Notes: a model not told the origin generated them from the letters alone. 64,000 nucleotides of DNA from CAYWCV01 sp964629885 (GCA_964629885.1 CAZVRJ010000001.1:1-64000), one strand, 5' to 3'. Shown: positions 16,695 to 25,690, counted from the stretch's first letter. A program made the numbers and translations.

Positions 16695-17879
16695 ATGAAC
16701 CAAATGAGAACACTCACGCTAAAATCGGATCCAACGCTCACTAAAGAGCGTGTTCAAGAGCAAATTGGGAAGGCCTGCGACGTCATGGAAGCCATTTATG
16801 AAGATGGCTACTATCCCAAAGTGACCGTGTTCAGATCTTGGTCGAAATACAATCCAACCATTTCCGGCGAGTTTGCGCGACCAAAAGCTATACGCTGGTA
16901 CATGACTCGCGAAATGGAGAAGCTTCTCCAAAACGGCGCTGAAATACATATCGAAGGCGAGCGAAAAATTCGCACCCTTTGGGATCCCGACCTGCTCGAC
17001 TCGCTCGATGAAGAGGGCTGGGACTTCACCCAAAAAAAACTGTTCCTCTTTGCGCCAGAGCGTATCGATATCTCTCTTAACCGTCTGGAGCACTACACAG
17101 GCACGAAAGCGGAAGATTTTCAACGCTATATACTTTTTACCAACTATAATATGCATGTTGAAGTGTTCCAAGAGCGCTTCCCCAATTGCGTGCGACCGGT
17201 GAAAGACGGATTTCAGATGCCAGCATACCACCATAAGCTCCCCAACAACAATGGGGTAAGCCTAATTAATATCGGCGTTGGACCCTCAAATGCAAAGACC
17301 TGCAGCGACCACATCGCGGTGCTACGTCCCGATGCGATGATCATGGTGGGACATTGTGGTGGACTGCGCAACCACCAAGAAATCGGCGATTTCGTCCTTG
17401 CCTCGGGTTTCATGCGAGCCGATCACGTATTGGATGAGCTCATTCCCACAAGTGTGCCTATCACACCAAACGTGTTATTAAACGATCTGCTCAGCAATAC
17501 GATGAACAAACTCGACCTCGCATATCGAATTGGTACCGTATATACCACCGACAACCGCAATTGGGAATTTGCCAAGAAGTCGTCCATTCAGCAGATCCAC
17601 ATTAGCCGCAGTCTTGCAGTCGATATGGAGTCTGCTACCATCGCTACCAATGGGTTCAGATACCGTATCCCTCATGCAACATTGCTTTGTGTGAGCGACA
17701 AGCCCCTGCACGGCAAGCCCAAACTGAGCGATATGGCCCAAAAGTTCTACAACAACTCGAAGGAACGCCACCTCGATATTGTTCTTGGAGTAATCAACCA
17801 TCTAAGGGCGAACCACCCCGATGGATTACCCAACGCCAGCATCCGTGGCCTTGACGAACCGCTGATGGGTGGAATCTGA
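16695..17879 (+). CDS. amn: AMP nucleosidase
   Basis: A 394-aa protein that hydrolyses AMP to adenine and ribose 5-phosphate. The N-terminal part (residues about 1-190) resembles the AMP nucleosidase N-domain (SWSKYNPTISGEFARPKAIRWYMTREME). The C-terminal part is a nucleoside-phosphorylase fold with LINIGVGPSNAKTCSDHI, MIMVGHCGGLRNHQEIGDFVLA, the VDMESATIATNG segment and LLCVSDKPLHGK. The frame is open upstream to 16506, but ATG 16695 (or 16704) is chosen because the extension runs into the divergent NUDIX gene. At 394 aa it is shorter than the 484-aa E. coli enzyme and longer than the one-domain forms of about 260 aa. Confidence 0.9.
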   Translation: MNQMRTLTLKSDPTLTKERVQEQIGKACDVMEAIYEDGYYPKVTVFRSWSKYNPTISGEFARPKAIRWYMTREMEKLLQNGAEIHIEGERKIRTLWDPDLLDSLDEEGWDFTQKKLFLFAPERIDISLNRLEHYTGTKAEDFQRYILFTNYNMHVEVFQERFPNCVRPVKDGFQMPAYHHKLPNNNGVSLINIGVGPSNAKTCSDHIAVLRPDAMIMVGHCGGLRNHQEIGDFVLASGFMRADHVLDELIPTSVPITPNVLLNDLLSNTMNKLDLAYRIGTVYTTDNRNWEFAKKSSIQQIHISRSLAVDMESATIATNGFRYRIPHATLLCVSDKPLHGKPKLSDMAQKFYNNSKERHLDIVLGVINHLRANHPDGLPNASIRGLDEPLMGGI

Positions 17880-17882
17880 TTC

Positions 17883-18848
17883 TTAATCGTTTTGTAGTGT
17901 TACTCGGATTCCGGCAGTTGTTCGCGACGGACTCATAAAAACTTGCCTTGCAAACCAGCCTAATCCAGCTTTTCGAGACAAGGGGCCATCAAGCTCAATC
18001 TTGAACGCATGACCGAAGGCATAAAAATCGTCTGCTAGGGTTCCTCGAAGCCCTATCTTTTCGTCAACGTACGAGTATAGCAGAAAGACGTTGACACCCG
18101 AGTTACTACGGTTCGGCATTAATTTGTTGAGGTCCTGTTGGGCACTCACTCCAATCGATATTGTTTCTTCCGATGCGTTAAGCAAAAGTTCAGACACAAA
18201 CCGAGGCCACTTGTCGCCTTCCTTATAACTAAACTCCATCTTTGAAAATGCATCACCGTCGACAACTTCGGCACTCAGCTCTGCTGCAAAACGCTCGTTC
18301 AATTGCTTTGTGAGCTCAATCTCTGCGTAGTTGAGCTTGCGTGGCCTAGTGAACGCATTCGGTTCATCTAGGTTGTTTAAACCACCGGCCACAAACTCGA
18401 GCACAAATCCATCTATGATTTCGTTAGTCACACGAATACCGTCGAGCCATCCGCTGGCTTCGAGACCGGTGCTTGAAGCCGAATTTTTTATTGGAGGGAT
18501 GACACCCATCTGTAGTCGCCAATTTTCGTGGTCGTACTGTAAATACAGTTGTCGTACGAAGATCTCCATATAATCCCTTTCGCGGGGTGGATCAAAATCG
18601 GTAGCTGTTGACCAGCGAGACTGAAATCTACTACCAGACGAACCCAAAATTCTTGCGCTTAGACCCATTCCAAAATCCACATGGGTCCATACTCTGAGTG
18701 CCGATTGTATTCGGTTGCGCTCTCTTCCCCAATCCAGGTTGTCGTAACGCGTTTCAGCCGTGACCCGAAAAAAACTGATCTCTTGGGCTATCACATCCGC
18801 AAACGAGGTAATAATCAGCAGGAACAATAGGGAGAGGTTTTTCATCAT
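17883..18848 (-). CDS. Putative outer-membrane beta-barrel (porin-like) protein
   Basis: A 321-aa exported protein of no recognised family. It begins with a signal peptide (MKNLSLLFLLIITSF, cleaved after VIAQ). The rest alternates hydrophobic and polar residues in short strands with aromatic girdles (VRQLYLQYDHENWRLQMGVIPP, IELTKQLNERFAAELSAEV, GVNVFLLYSYVDEKIGL) and ends in a beta-strand (TTAGIRVTLQND), as outer-membrane barrels do. The frame is open to 18899, but the start at 18848 or 18845 gives the cleaner signal peptide. It stands 3 bp from the convergent amn gene. A porin-like or structural role is a guess. Confidence 0.62.
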   Translation of the reverse strand: MMKNLSLLFLLIITSFADVIAQEISFFRVTAETRYDNLDWGRERNRIQSALRVWTHVDFGMGLSARILGSSGSRFQSRWSTATDFDPPRERDYMEIFVRQLYLQYDHENWRLQMGVIPPIKNSASSTGLEASGWLDGIRVTNEIIDGFVLEFVAGGLNNLDEPNAFTRPRKLNYAEIELTKQLNERFAAELSAEVVDGDAFSKMEFSYKEGDKWPRFVSELLLNASEETISIGVSAQQDLNKLMPNRSNSGVNVFLLYSYVDEKIGLRGTLADDFYAFGHAFKIELDGPLSRKAGLGWFARQVFMSPSRTTAGIRVTLQND

Positions 18849-18890
18849 TGGAGTTATGAGAGTCTGACATTGGGGCAACAGCGCATTCCC

Positions 18891-18908
18891 GCCATTCATT
18901 CGAATGGC
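18891..18908 (-). promoter_or_regulatory. Perfect inverted repeat upstream of the porin-like gene
   Basis: GCCATTC, four bases, GAATGGC: a perfect seven-base inverted repeat about 43 nt before the chosen start of the barrel protein at 18848. It could be an operator or a leader hairpin. The rest of the 214-bp gap to radC holds only a T-run (18986-18992) and nothing else I can assign. Confidence 0.35.
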
Positions 18909-19062
18909 ACACCAAAAATATCAATACTTGGATTAACCGTTGCAGTCATCCCAACTGATTCAGTTCGAAATTGTCATACTGTTCTTTTTTTCGATCTCAG
19001 TGCGTAAGGAATTCCTTTGGCAGGTATCTATAGGGTATAAACACGAATCCTAACCTGCACTA

Positions 19063-19773
19063 ATGGAACCTTACACTCCCCTTGAGGGCACTGTACACGA
19101 AATGCCCGTCGACGAGAAACCACGCGAACGACTACAGCGCTACGGCGCCGAAAGCTTGTCGGAAGCCGAGCTGGTCGCCATCATTTTGAGAACGGGAATC
19201 CAAGGCCAAAACGCCGTGGAAACATCCCGTAGGCTGATCCGCGATGTCGGTGGCTTGCACCGCCTGAGCAGAATGAGATGGCAGGATGTCTCTAAGGTGC
19301 CTGGGATAGCCAATGTCAAGGCACTCACACTCGAAGCCGTGTTCGAACTTGGACGACGCGTTGCGGTTGCTCCGATGGGTGAGCGAATCATGCTGCGTGG
19401 CCCCGACGATGTATATGCTCACTTCGGTCCCAGGATGAGAGACGAACGCGTCGAAGTATTTGCCGTTGCATTCATGAACGCCGCCAAGGTGCTAACCGGC
19501 AGCAAGGTGATCAGCCGTGGAGGGATGACAGCCACAATCGTAGAACCGGGAGAAGTATTTAGGCATGCACTTCTCAATGACGCTCACAGTATCATCGTGC
19601 TACATAACCACCCATCGGGTAATCCGAAGCCCTCAGAGGCCGATATACGCCTAACGAAGCGGCTAATCGATGCCGGTCGCACGCTGGGTATTCCACTCGA
19701 AGATCACTTGTTGGTTGCCGGACACGAATACGTCAGTTTTCGGGCACGAAATATCGTCCCATTCTCGGTCTGA
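19063..19773 (+). CDS. radC: RadC family JAB-domain protein
   Basis: A 236-aa protein of typical RadC length. The N-terminal half holds a helix-hairpin-helix-like region (residues about 20-95; ESLSEAELVAIILRTGI, then SKVPGIANVKALTL). The C-terminal half is the JAB/MPN domain with HNHPSGNPKPSEAD (His181, His183 and Asp194 as JAMM metal ligands). RadC was named for a repair phenotype; its true role in the cell is unclear. It is followed after 54 bp by argS on the same strand. A six-base stem (TGAGCC/GGCTCA, 19771-19790) overlaps its stop codon but has no T-tract. Confidence 0.95.
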   Translation: MEPYTPLEGTVHEMPVDEKPRERLQRYGAESLSEAELVAIILRTGIQGQNAVETSRRLIRDVGGLHRLSRMRWQDVSKVPGIANVKALTLEAVFELGRRVAVAPMGERIMLRGPDDVYAHFGPRMRDERVEVFAVAFMNAAKVLTGSKVISRGGMTATIVEPGEVFRHALLNDAHSIIVLHNHPSGNPKPSEADIRLTKRLIDAGRTLGIPLEDHLLVAGHEYVSFRARNIVPFSV

Positions 19774-19796
19774 GCCCATCCTTCGGCTCAATATCC

Positions 19797-19806
19797 GTAT
19801 ATTTCG
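19797..19806 (+). promoter_or_regulatory. Candidate argS promoter element
   Basis: GTATATTTCG lies 22 nt before the argS start and differs at one position from the TAnnTTTG -7 pattern. No clear -33 partner is seen. Low confidence. Confidence 0.22.
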
Positions 19807-19827
19807 GGTCTAACACATTTATCGTCT

Positions 19828-21465
19828 ATGAAAGAATATCTCAAGAAGATCGTAACCGAAGCCCTTGCAAAAGTGGCGGGAACCACCGAAAATTTGCCGG
19901 ATGTGCTCATCGAAAAGCCACGCATCCCCGAGCATGGCGATGCCGCGACCAACGTGGCTCTGACGGCTGCAAAAATGCTTGGGAAACCACCCCGCCAAAT
20001 CGCTCAGGAATTGGTGGATGCTCTCGATGTAGACGCTAAAGCACTTGCAGCTGTCGAAATAGCCGGTCCAGGGTTTATCAACTTCCGATTTGCCCCAGGG
20101 TGGACACAGCTTCAGTTGGCTCGAATTCTTGAGGAGCCAAGCACGTATGGCAAAACGGTTGCCAATGGCGGCAAGCACATCCAGGTCGAGTTTGTGAGCG
20201 CAAACCCAACGGGTCCACTTACCGTCGGCCACGGTCGTAACGCCGTTTTGGGCGACACCATCGCTCGTATGTACGAGTGGACAGGGGCAAATGTAGAACG
20301 TGAGTACTATTTCAACGACGCCGGACGCCAAATGCGCGTTCTAGGTGAGTCGGTTCAAATTCGCTACAGCCAAATTCTAGGTGACGACATCGAGCTACCC
20401 GAAGGGCACTATGAAGGCGAGTACATCCGCGACATTGCACAGGTTTTGTTTAACCGTGTTGGCGACAGTCTGAAGTCGACCGATGATGTGGCCGAGTTCA
20501 CCGCCGCCGCCCGCGATGCCATGTTCGACGACATCAAGGCGACGCTCGACCGCATGAAGATCCACATGGACACCTTCTTCAACGAGCACAATCTGTATAC
20601 CGATGGATCCATCGAACGTGTCGTACAGCGCCTGCGCGACAAGGGGCTTGCCTACGACTCCGAAGGTGCGACCTGGTTCAAGACCACCGCCTTCGGCAAA
20701 GAGAAGGACACCGTGCTGATCAAATCGACAGGCGAACCTACTTACCGCCTGCCCGATATCGCCTATCACATCCAGAAGCTGGACCGAGGCTTTGATTTAT
20801 GTGTCGACATCTTCGGTGCCGACCATATTGCTACCTATCCCGACGTGCTTTCGGCACTTGAGGCTCTCGATTACGACAGCAAGCGAGTGAATGTGATGGT
20901 GTACCAGTTCGTAACTATCGTACAAGATGGGGTACCCTTCAAAATGAGCACCCGTAAAGCGAATTTCGTGACGCTCGACGAGCTAATGGACGAAGTGGGC
21001 GCCGATGTTACCCGCTTCTTCTTCCTCATGCGCGCACCTGGAACACACCTCGAGTTTGATATTGCCCAGGCAAAAGATGCCAGCGACAAGAACCCAGTCT
21101 ATTACCTTCAGTATGCAAATGCGCGTGTTCAGAGCATTCTGCGCAAAGCCGACGAGGTTATGACCGACCTGCCAAGTACTCCCGATCTCGCCCTACTTGA
21201 GCATGAGGCCGAAATGGCACTCATCAAGATTCTGCTCGATTTCCCCGAAGTGGTGCAGCGCAGCGCTGAGGCAATGGAGCCGCACCGGATCATCACCTAT
21301 CTAAATGATGTAGCAGCTACGTTCACCCATTTTTATCACCACTGCCGAATCATCGGCGAGAGCAACGATCTGGCAGCGGCGCGCATCGCCCTACTGAAAG
21401 CCACATCTGCAGTGTTGGTTAACGGACTCACCATCTTGGGGATTTCTGCACCCGACCGGATGTAG
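19828..21465 (+). CDS. argS: Arginine--tRNA ligase
   Basis: A 545-aa class I aminoacyl-tRNA synthetase. It has the Arg-tRNA synthetase N-terminal domain (residues 1-85), the HIGH-equivalent in SANPTGPLTVGHGRN (about 128-142), the KMSK-equivalent KMSTRKANFVTLDEL and the DALR anticodon-binding domain in the last 120 residues. It charges tRNA-Arg with arginine. The length is at the short end of the usual 550-580. A candidate promoter lies directly upstream. It converges with a methyltransferase gene, leaving 3 bp. Confidence 0.97.
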   Translation: MKEYLKKIVTEALAKVAGTTENLPDVLIEKPRIPEHGDAATNVALTAAKMLGKPPRQIAQELVDALDVDAKALAAVEIAGPGFINFRFAPGWTQLQLARILEEPSTYGKTVANGGKHIQVEFVSANPTGPLTVGHGRNAVLGDTIARMYEWTGANVEREYYFNDAGRQMRVLGESVQIRYSQILGDDIELPEGHYEGEYIRDIAQVLFNRVGDSLKSTDDVAEFTAAARDAMFDDIKATLDRMKIHMDTFFNEHNLYTDGSIERVVQRLRDKGLAYDSEGATWFKTTAFGKEKDTVLIKSTGEPTYRLPDIAYHIQKLDRGFDLCVDIFGADHIATYPDVLSALEALDYDSKRVNVMVYQFVTIVQDGVPFKMSTRKANFVTLDELMDEVGADVTRFFFLMRAPGTHLEFDIAQAKDASDKNPVYYLQYANARVQSILRKADEVMTDLPSTPDLALLEHEAEMALIKILLDFPEVVQRSAEAMEPHRIITYLNDVAATFTHFYHHCRIIGESNDLAAARIALLKATSAVLVNGLTILGISAPDRM

Positions 21466-21468
21466 GTA

Positions 21469-22281
21469 CTAAGCTACGTTAAGCAAACTGAAGCACACAA
21501 TTCCGCGGACGATCTGCTCATCGACCCGAAATCCGCATTGTTCGAACAGCTGGTTGCTCTCGGCACGGGTCCAGAATTGGAGTCCACCGAGACTAGCCGA
21601 CTGCTGGAGCATCCGTCCATACCATGAGCCAGCCGTTAGCAGATGCATGTTGAACAAGCGTCCGCCCGGTTTCAAGACTCTACGGCATTCGTAGAGCACT
21701 TTTCGGGGATCGGCAAACTCGTTTAGGCTGCCTCCAATCACGATCGCATCGAATGTGCCCGCGAAAAACGGCATATCCCCCCCATCGGCACGCACCAAAC
21801 ACGTACGCAACCCTTCCGTTTTTAAGCGCCGACGAGCTTCTTCCAACATGGGAAGCGCAAAGTCGAGGGCTACGATGTGCGCACCCGGCTCCGCCTTGGC
21901 CAACGCTCTGGCATAAAGCGCCGTCGAACAGCCCACATCCAATATCAACTCTCCTGGCTGAGGCTTCACCCACTGCGTCAGTAGGCGTTGTTCCTCTTCG
22001 ATGGGAAAATTCTCGCCTGTAAGAACCCCAAGACTATTCACCCGCCAAGTATCTTCGTACACGGTGGCAGTGAGGGACCAGTGATTACTGCGCTGGGCCA
22101 TCGTTATGCCCTCGGGCACCTCGCCAATCATATCCACTATGCTGTCGTTCACCGGATACTCATCCCCATACTTCGAACACACAGAACCGTTGACAGCCTT
22201 TTGGGGGTCAAATAATTCGTCAGGAACCTGAATAACAGCCCTATCGTGCTGTGGCGATCGCAATGTGAGATGTGATTTCAT
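21469..22281 (-). CDS. Class I SAM-dependent methyltransferase
   Basis: A 270-aa protein with a full SAM-binding fold: motif I LILDVGCSTALYARALA (about residue 115), an acidic end in VALDFALPML, and post-motif segments MPFFAGTFDAIVIGGSLNEF and CRRVLKPGGRLFNMHLL. The N-terminal 60 residues (VNGSVCSKYGDEYPVNDSIVDMIG) resemble the Trm112-like lead of small-molecule methyltransferases, but with one cysteine only. The UbiE/menaquinone-type layout suggests a small-molecule target, not identified. It is 31 nt upstream of the SAM hydrolase gene in the opposite reading order, with a seven-base inverted repeat (CTTTAGT/ACTAAAG, 22283-22307) between them. Confidence 0.85.
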   Translation of the reverse strand: MKSHLTLRSPQHDRAVIQVPDELFDPQKAVNGSVCSKYGDEYPVNDSIVDMIGEVPEGITMAQRSNHWSLTATVYEDTWRVNSLGVLTGENFPIEEEQRLLTQWVKPQPGELILDVGCSTALYARALAKAEPGAHIVALDFALPMLEEARRRLKTEGLRTCLVRADGGDMPFFAGTFDAIVIGGSLNEFADPRKVLYECRRVLKPGGRLFNMHLLTAGSWYGRMLQQSASLGGLQFWTRAESNQLFEQCGFRVDEQIVRGIVCFSLLNVA

Positions 22282-22312
22282 TCTTTAGTCCTACGTTATT
22301 ACTAAAGGCAAG

Positions 22313-23113
22313 TTACACGGCCTTGTCGCGGATCACCGATATTGCGGCTCCCTGATAAACACCCAACAACTGTGCAGCGTTGCCTTTGTTTACGGCAATC
22401 TCAAGAGTACCCGAACTACCAATGAGAGCCGCAGCCTCACCCTCGGTCACCGATCCGTACGTCGTTACTAACCCCCTTAGAATCTGCGTGCCCACGTAGA
22501 TGCGAAGCTCTTCGTTTGGACCAAAATTCTGAACTAGTTCGGCAGGTATGTTGGTCATCAAGTTGCCGAACCGGTCGATATGAACCACCCATCCCTGAAT
22601 GCCATGCTTATCGCTTGACGGAATGGCCCAATGCGATACATGCAAGCCATCAATAGTGGGTCCGAACTCACTTAGTTTCACACCGGTAGCCAAGTAGGCT
22701 GCCACAGAAGCGAAGATATCCCTGCCATGAAAGGTGGACGACGGATTCGATGTGTACCAATAGTCCTGATTACGAAGTTCGACGCACTCAACGGGCTCGT
22801 TGTCGGTCACCAAGGCGAACATGCCGTTGTCGGGACCAACGAAATACTGTCCTCTGTGCTTGAAAGCAACGGGTCTGCGCTCGGTACCCACTCCCGGATC
22901 CACCACCGCCAAGTGTACCGTGCCCTCAGGAAACAGATACGCTGAATGCTTCAGGATCCAGGCGCCACCAAGCAAGTCTTGGGCCTTGACTTCATGAGTT
23001 ATATCCACCATGTTAATGCGATCGCTAACCGACAGCACTACCGCCTTCATAGCTGCTACATAGTAGTCAGACGTCCCAAAGTCGGTCGTCAGTGTGACAA
23101 GGGACCGCGACAT
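22313..23113 (-). CDS. SAM hydroxide adenosyltransferase (DUF62/chlorinase-fluorinase family)
   Basis: A 266-aa protein of the DUF62 family. It begins LVTLTTDFGTSDYYVAAMKAVV, with the Asp-rich nucleoside-binding start, and contains DITHEVKAQDLLGGAWILK, HLAVVDPGVGT and FVGPDNGMFALV. The relatives halogenate or hydrolyse S-adenosylmethionine to adenosine and methionine; the housekeeping bacterial members use water. It sits 5 nt downstream of dnaN and upstream of a SAM-dependent methyltransferase gene, so two SAM enzymes are adjacent on one transcript. Secondary specificity (halide versus hydroxide) cannot be read here. Confidence 0.93.
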   Translation of the reverse strand: MSRSLVTLTTDFGTSDYYVAAMKAVVLSVSDRINMVDITHEVKAQDLLGGAWILKHSAYLFPEGTVHLAVVDPGVGTERRPVAFKHRGQYFVGPDNGMFALVTDNEPVECVELRNQDYWYTSNPSSTFHGRDIFASVAAYLATGVKLSEFGPTIDGLHVSHWAIPSSDKHGIQGWVVHIDRFGNLMTNIPAELVQNFGPNEELRIYVGTQILRGLVTTYGSVTEGEAAALIGSSGTLEIAVNKGNAAQLLGVYQGAAISVIRDKAV

Positions 23114-23118
23114 CGCGA

Positions 23119-24234
23119 TCAGCCTTGAGTGTTCAGCATCACTGGCATAATGAGCATCAGCAGGTCTTCGTCGGCGGCTTGCTCTACAGGCTGAACGATA
23201 CCGGCTCGGTTTGGCGTGGAAAAGGCAAACGTGACCTCGTCCCCTGTAATATTATGCAAAACATCGGCAAGATAACGGGCATTGAATCCAATCACCATAT
23301 CGTCAGCGTCGTACTGACACTTGATCGACTCGCGGGCCTCGCTGCTCATTTCATAATCTTCGGCAAAGATACTCACCTCATCCTGCGACAAATTGAGACG
23401 AATTTGGCGCGTTGTCGAGCTTGAGAAAATGGAGACACGGCGAACGGTTGCTAACATATCGTCCTTCGCAACTGTCATGATCTTCTCGTTTTCCTTCGGA
23501 ATCACATTCTCGTAATTCGGATACGATTCGTTGATCAAGCGTGCTACCACTTCAGCGTCGCCGTTTGTAAAACGAACATGATGTTTCGTGATCTGCATTT
23601 TCGTTTCACCGCCACTCAGGGTACGTGTGACCTGTGCCAAGGCTTTGTCGGGCACTATGAAATTGATGGGCACATCACCCTTCATATCGTGCTTCACCAA
23701 ACGCACAAGCCGGTGACCATCGGTAGCAACCAAGCGTGTTTTCTCCTCATCGACCTGGAAATAGACACCCATCATATTTGGACGCAAATCGTCGGTAGAT
23801 ACTGCGAATCGAGTCTTTTCGATCCCAGCTGTGAGCGACTCCGTATTTACCACGATGGTCGTTCCCTCATTTACCGATGGCAACATTGGGAAGTCTTCGG
23901 CTTTGGCACCTACTAACTTATAGGCACCACGATCGGTGCGGAACTTAACGATGCAGCGGTCGTCGATATCGAACGACAATGGAATGTCGGGAAGCTGGCG
24001 CATGGTGTCGAGTAGACGGCGTGCCGGTATAGCAACGGAACCGTCCTGGATGATCTCTGCAGAAACCTGCTCGACGATGTAAATTTCGTTGTCGGTTGCG
24101 GTCAATTTCAGGGCACCGTCTACACTCTCAAACAGAACATTCTCAAGGATTGGAAGCGTCGCTTTACTTGGAACAACGCCGGCAACGGCCGATAATGCTT
24201 TAACAAGTTCTCCGCTGGTGATGTTAAATTTCAT
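23119..24234 (-). CDS. dnaN: DNA polymerase III beta subunit (sliding clamp)
   Basis: A 371-aa clamp protein with three repeated domains of about 120 residues. Recognisable pieces are KATLPILENVLFES, VAIPARRLLDTMRQLP, TDGHRLVRL and NARYLADVLHNI, ending LLMLIMPVML. Homodimers encircle DNA and tether the polymerase. It is usually next to dnaA; here the neighbours are a SAM hydrolase (5 nt downstream) and a plus-strand porV-like gene (263 bp upstream). A strong hairpin begins 17 nt before the start codon. Confidence 0.97.
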   Translation of the reverse strand: MKFNITSGELVKALSAVAGVVPSKATLPILENVLFESVDGALKLTATDNEIYIVEQVSAEIIQDGSVAIPARRLLDTMRQLPDIPLSFDIDDRCIVKFRTDRGAYKLVGAKAEDFPMLPSVNEGTTIVVNTESLTAGIEKTRFAVSTDDLRPNMMGVYFQVDEEKTRLVATDGHRLVRLVKHDMKGDVPINFIVPDKALAQVTRTLSGGETKMQITKHHVRFTNGDAEVVARLINESYPNYENVIPKENEKIMTVAKDDMLATVRRVSIFSSSTTRQIRLNLSQDEVSIFAEDYEMSSEARESIKCQYDADDMVIGFNARYLADVLHNITGDEVTFAFSTPNRAGIVQPVEQAADEDLLMLIMPVMLNTQG

Positions 24235-24251
24235 ATACGGAATTGGGTTAC

Positions 24252-24271
24252 CGGCATGCTACAGCACGCCG
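24252..24271 (-). promoter_or_regulatory. Hairpin in the dnaN leader
   Basis: On the dnaN mRNA strand this reads CGGCGTGCT, two bases, AGCATGCCG: a nine-base stem with a single G-U pair and a very short loop. It begins 17 nt before the dnaN start codon and could modulate translation or mark a protein site. No U-tract follows, so it is not a terminator. Confidence 0.4.
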
Positions 24272-24430
24272 CTTGATGATGATTTTTAAAATGACTGTAC
24301 AGATGCCCAATAATACAAGAAAAATCGCTCGAATGGTACATTTAACCCTTCCAAATGGCGTTATTGGAATATTTGATTTGTACAAAGGCAACAGATGAAC
24401 GCCGATTGCGTTATTTTGCGAGACGCGGCA

Positions 24431-24462
24431 GCAAGAGCAACGACACGAGCAAGAGCAGGAGC
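24431..24462. repeat. Intergenic copy of the GAGCAA/TTGCTC hexamer family
   Basis: GCAAGAGCAACG then ACACGAGCAAGAGCAGGAGC lies in the 263-bp gap between dnaN (-) and the porV-like gene (+). It is a short degenerate array of the hexamer that is also expanded at 24582-24635 (opposite orientation) and 52762-52840. The rest of the gap holds AT-rich sequence and the dnaN hairpin. Confidence 0.6.
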
Positions 24463-24497
24463 AAAAAAACTTCAAGGTTTGAATACTTAAGTCATAT

Positions 24498-25673
24498 ATG
24501 AGAATACCAACCATATTTCAGCGAATCTTAAAAAGTCGTAGCAAGTCGAATCGACCAAGTAATAATCGTGCCTCCATTCCTGCTCTTGCTCTTGCCGTTG
24601 TTCCTGCTCTTGCTCTTGCTCTTGCTCTTGCTCTTGTCCTCGCTCCTTCCGCTTCCGCCCAGTTCGTGAACGCCAAGTACGGCGGCGACTTTCTAAGCAT
24701 CGGTGCTGGTGCACGCGCCCTCGGCATGGGATCGGCCTACGTGGCCGTTGCCGACGAAGTTACCGCAGCTTACTGGAATCCTGCAGGGCTTAACGGCATC
24801 ACGAATTACCAAGGATCCTACATGCACTCGGAGCGGTTTAGCGGTGTGGTAAGCTTCGACTATGCGGGATTCGTACTTCCTGCAAACAATCGTGGCGTAT
24901 TGGCACTGAGCGTGTTTCGTCAAGGAGTCGACAACATTAAGAACACCCTGAACGTCTACAACGATGCCAACGGCATCCCAGATCCGTCGCAGATCACGAC
25001 GTTCAGCGCCACCGACATGGCCGTCTACCTCACCTATGCCAACGTATTTCGCGAGAAATTAAACTGGGGAGTATCTGCTAAGGTTATTAATTCCCGACTT
25101 GGACCTTTTGCTGATGCTTGGGGCTATAGCCTCGACCTTGGCATCCAAAAACGTACCGGCGATCTGAGCTGGGGTGTGAACCTGATGGATGCCACCACCC
25201 TCATGAAATTTTGGTCGGTCGACCGCGAAGCCCTTGCTAATATCGGCGATATATACGGCGACGAAATTCCAGAAGGGCAAAATGAGCGGATTCTCCCCAC
25301 CTTGAAGGCCGGTCTCGCTAAACAATTTCACCTCACCGACCTCGTGGTCACGACTGCAGCCGATGTGGACGTGCGTTTCGAAGGACGCAAAGCATTCTAT
25401 CTGAATACTGGCGACATCAGCTACGAGCCCAACGTGGGTACCGAGTTCAACTACAAGGGTCTGGTTCAGATTCGTGCTGGACTCACCCAATTCAGTACCG
25501 ATACCCTATCGTCGAAGCTGTATGTCAACCCCACTGTGGGAGCTGGCGTCACTATCGGTATGGTACAAGTCGATTACGGTTTCAGCCGTAGCCCGTTCGA
25601 CTTGGGTAACACGCACCGAGTATCGCTCATGGTAAACCTTCCACGTCGCGAGCCACAAGTAGCACGCCGTTAA
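24498..25673 (+). CDS. PorV/PorQ family outer-membrane protein
   Basis: A 391-aa protein. The mature part begins QFVNAKYGGDFLSIGAGARALGMGSAYVA with EVTAAYWNPAGL, the characteristic opening of PorV/PorQ (UPF0164-type) proteins. The rest alternates as in a beta-barrel and ends VSLMVNLP. PorV is an outer-membrane shuttle or scaffold of the type IX secretion system, which fits the T9SS cargo at the other end of the window. The signal peptide is unusual: its h-region is PALALAVVP then PALALALALALVLAP, written by tandem GCTCTT hexamers. It has a long basic n-region (KSRSKSNRP). It leads the plus-strand operon with miaA 17 nt downstream. Confidence 0.87.
   Translation: MRIPTIFQRILKSRSKSNRPSNNRASIPALALAVVPALALALALALVLAPSASAQFVNAKYGGDFLSIGAGARALGMGSAYVAVADEVTAAYWNPAGLNGITNYQGSYMHSERFSGVVSFDYAGFVLPANNRGVLALSVFRQGVDNIKNTLNVYNDANGIPDPSQITTFSATDMAVYLTYANVFREKLNWGVSAKVINSRLGPFADAWGYSLDLGIQKRTGDLSWGVNLMDATTLMKFWSVDREALANIGDIYGDEIPEGQNERILPTLKAGLAKQFHLTDLVVTTAADVDVRFEGRKAFYLNTGDISYEPNVGTEFNYKGLVQIRAGLTQFSTDTLSSKLYVNPTVGAGVTIGMVQVDYGFSRSPFDLGNTHRVSLMVNLPRREPQVARR
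24582..24635 (+). repeat. GCTCTT tandem hexamer array coding an (Ala-Leu)n signal core
   Basis: Nine consecutive hexamers, seven of them exactly GCTCTT (two at 24582-24593, five at 24606-24635), in frame with the porV-like gene so that each unit codes Ala-Leu. Copy-number change in multiples of six would lengthen or shorten the signal peptide without frameshift. Units 3 and 4 are variants. Confidence 0.9.
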
Positions 25674-25690
25674 CCTGCGTATCTTGACGA

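Noticed and set aside
18909..19062. tRNA-like TTCGAAATT near 18961
   Set aside because: The sequence cannot be folded into a cloverleaf with acceptor and anticodon stems; no tRNA seen.
19771..19790. TGAGCC/GGCTCA hairpin as radC terminator
   Set aside because: The stem is only six bases, overlaps the stop codon and lacks a T-tract.
24487..24714. Minus-strand open frame coding (Glu-Gln)n
   Set aside because: It is only the reverse reading of the GCTCTT hexamer array inside the porV-like signal peptide; no start context or family support.
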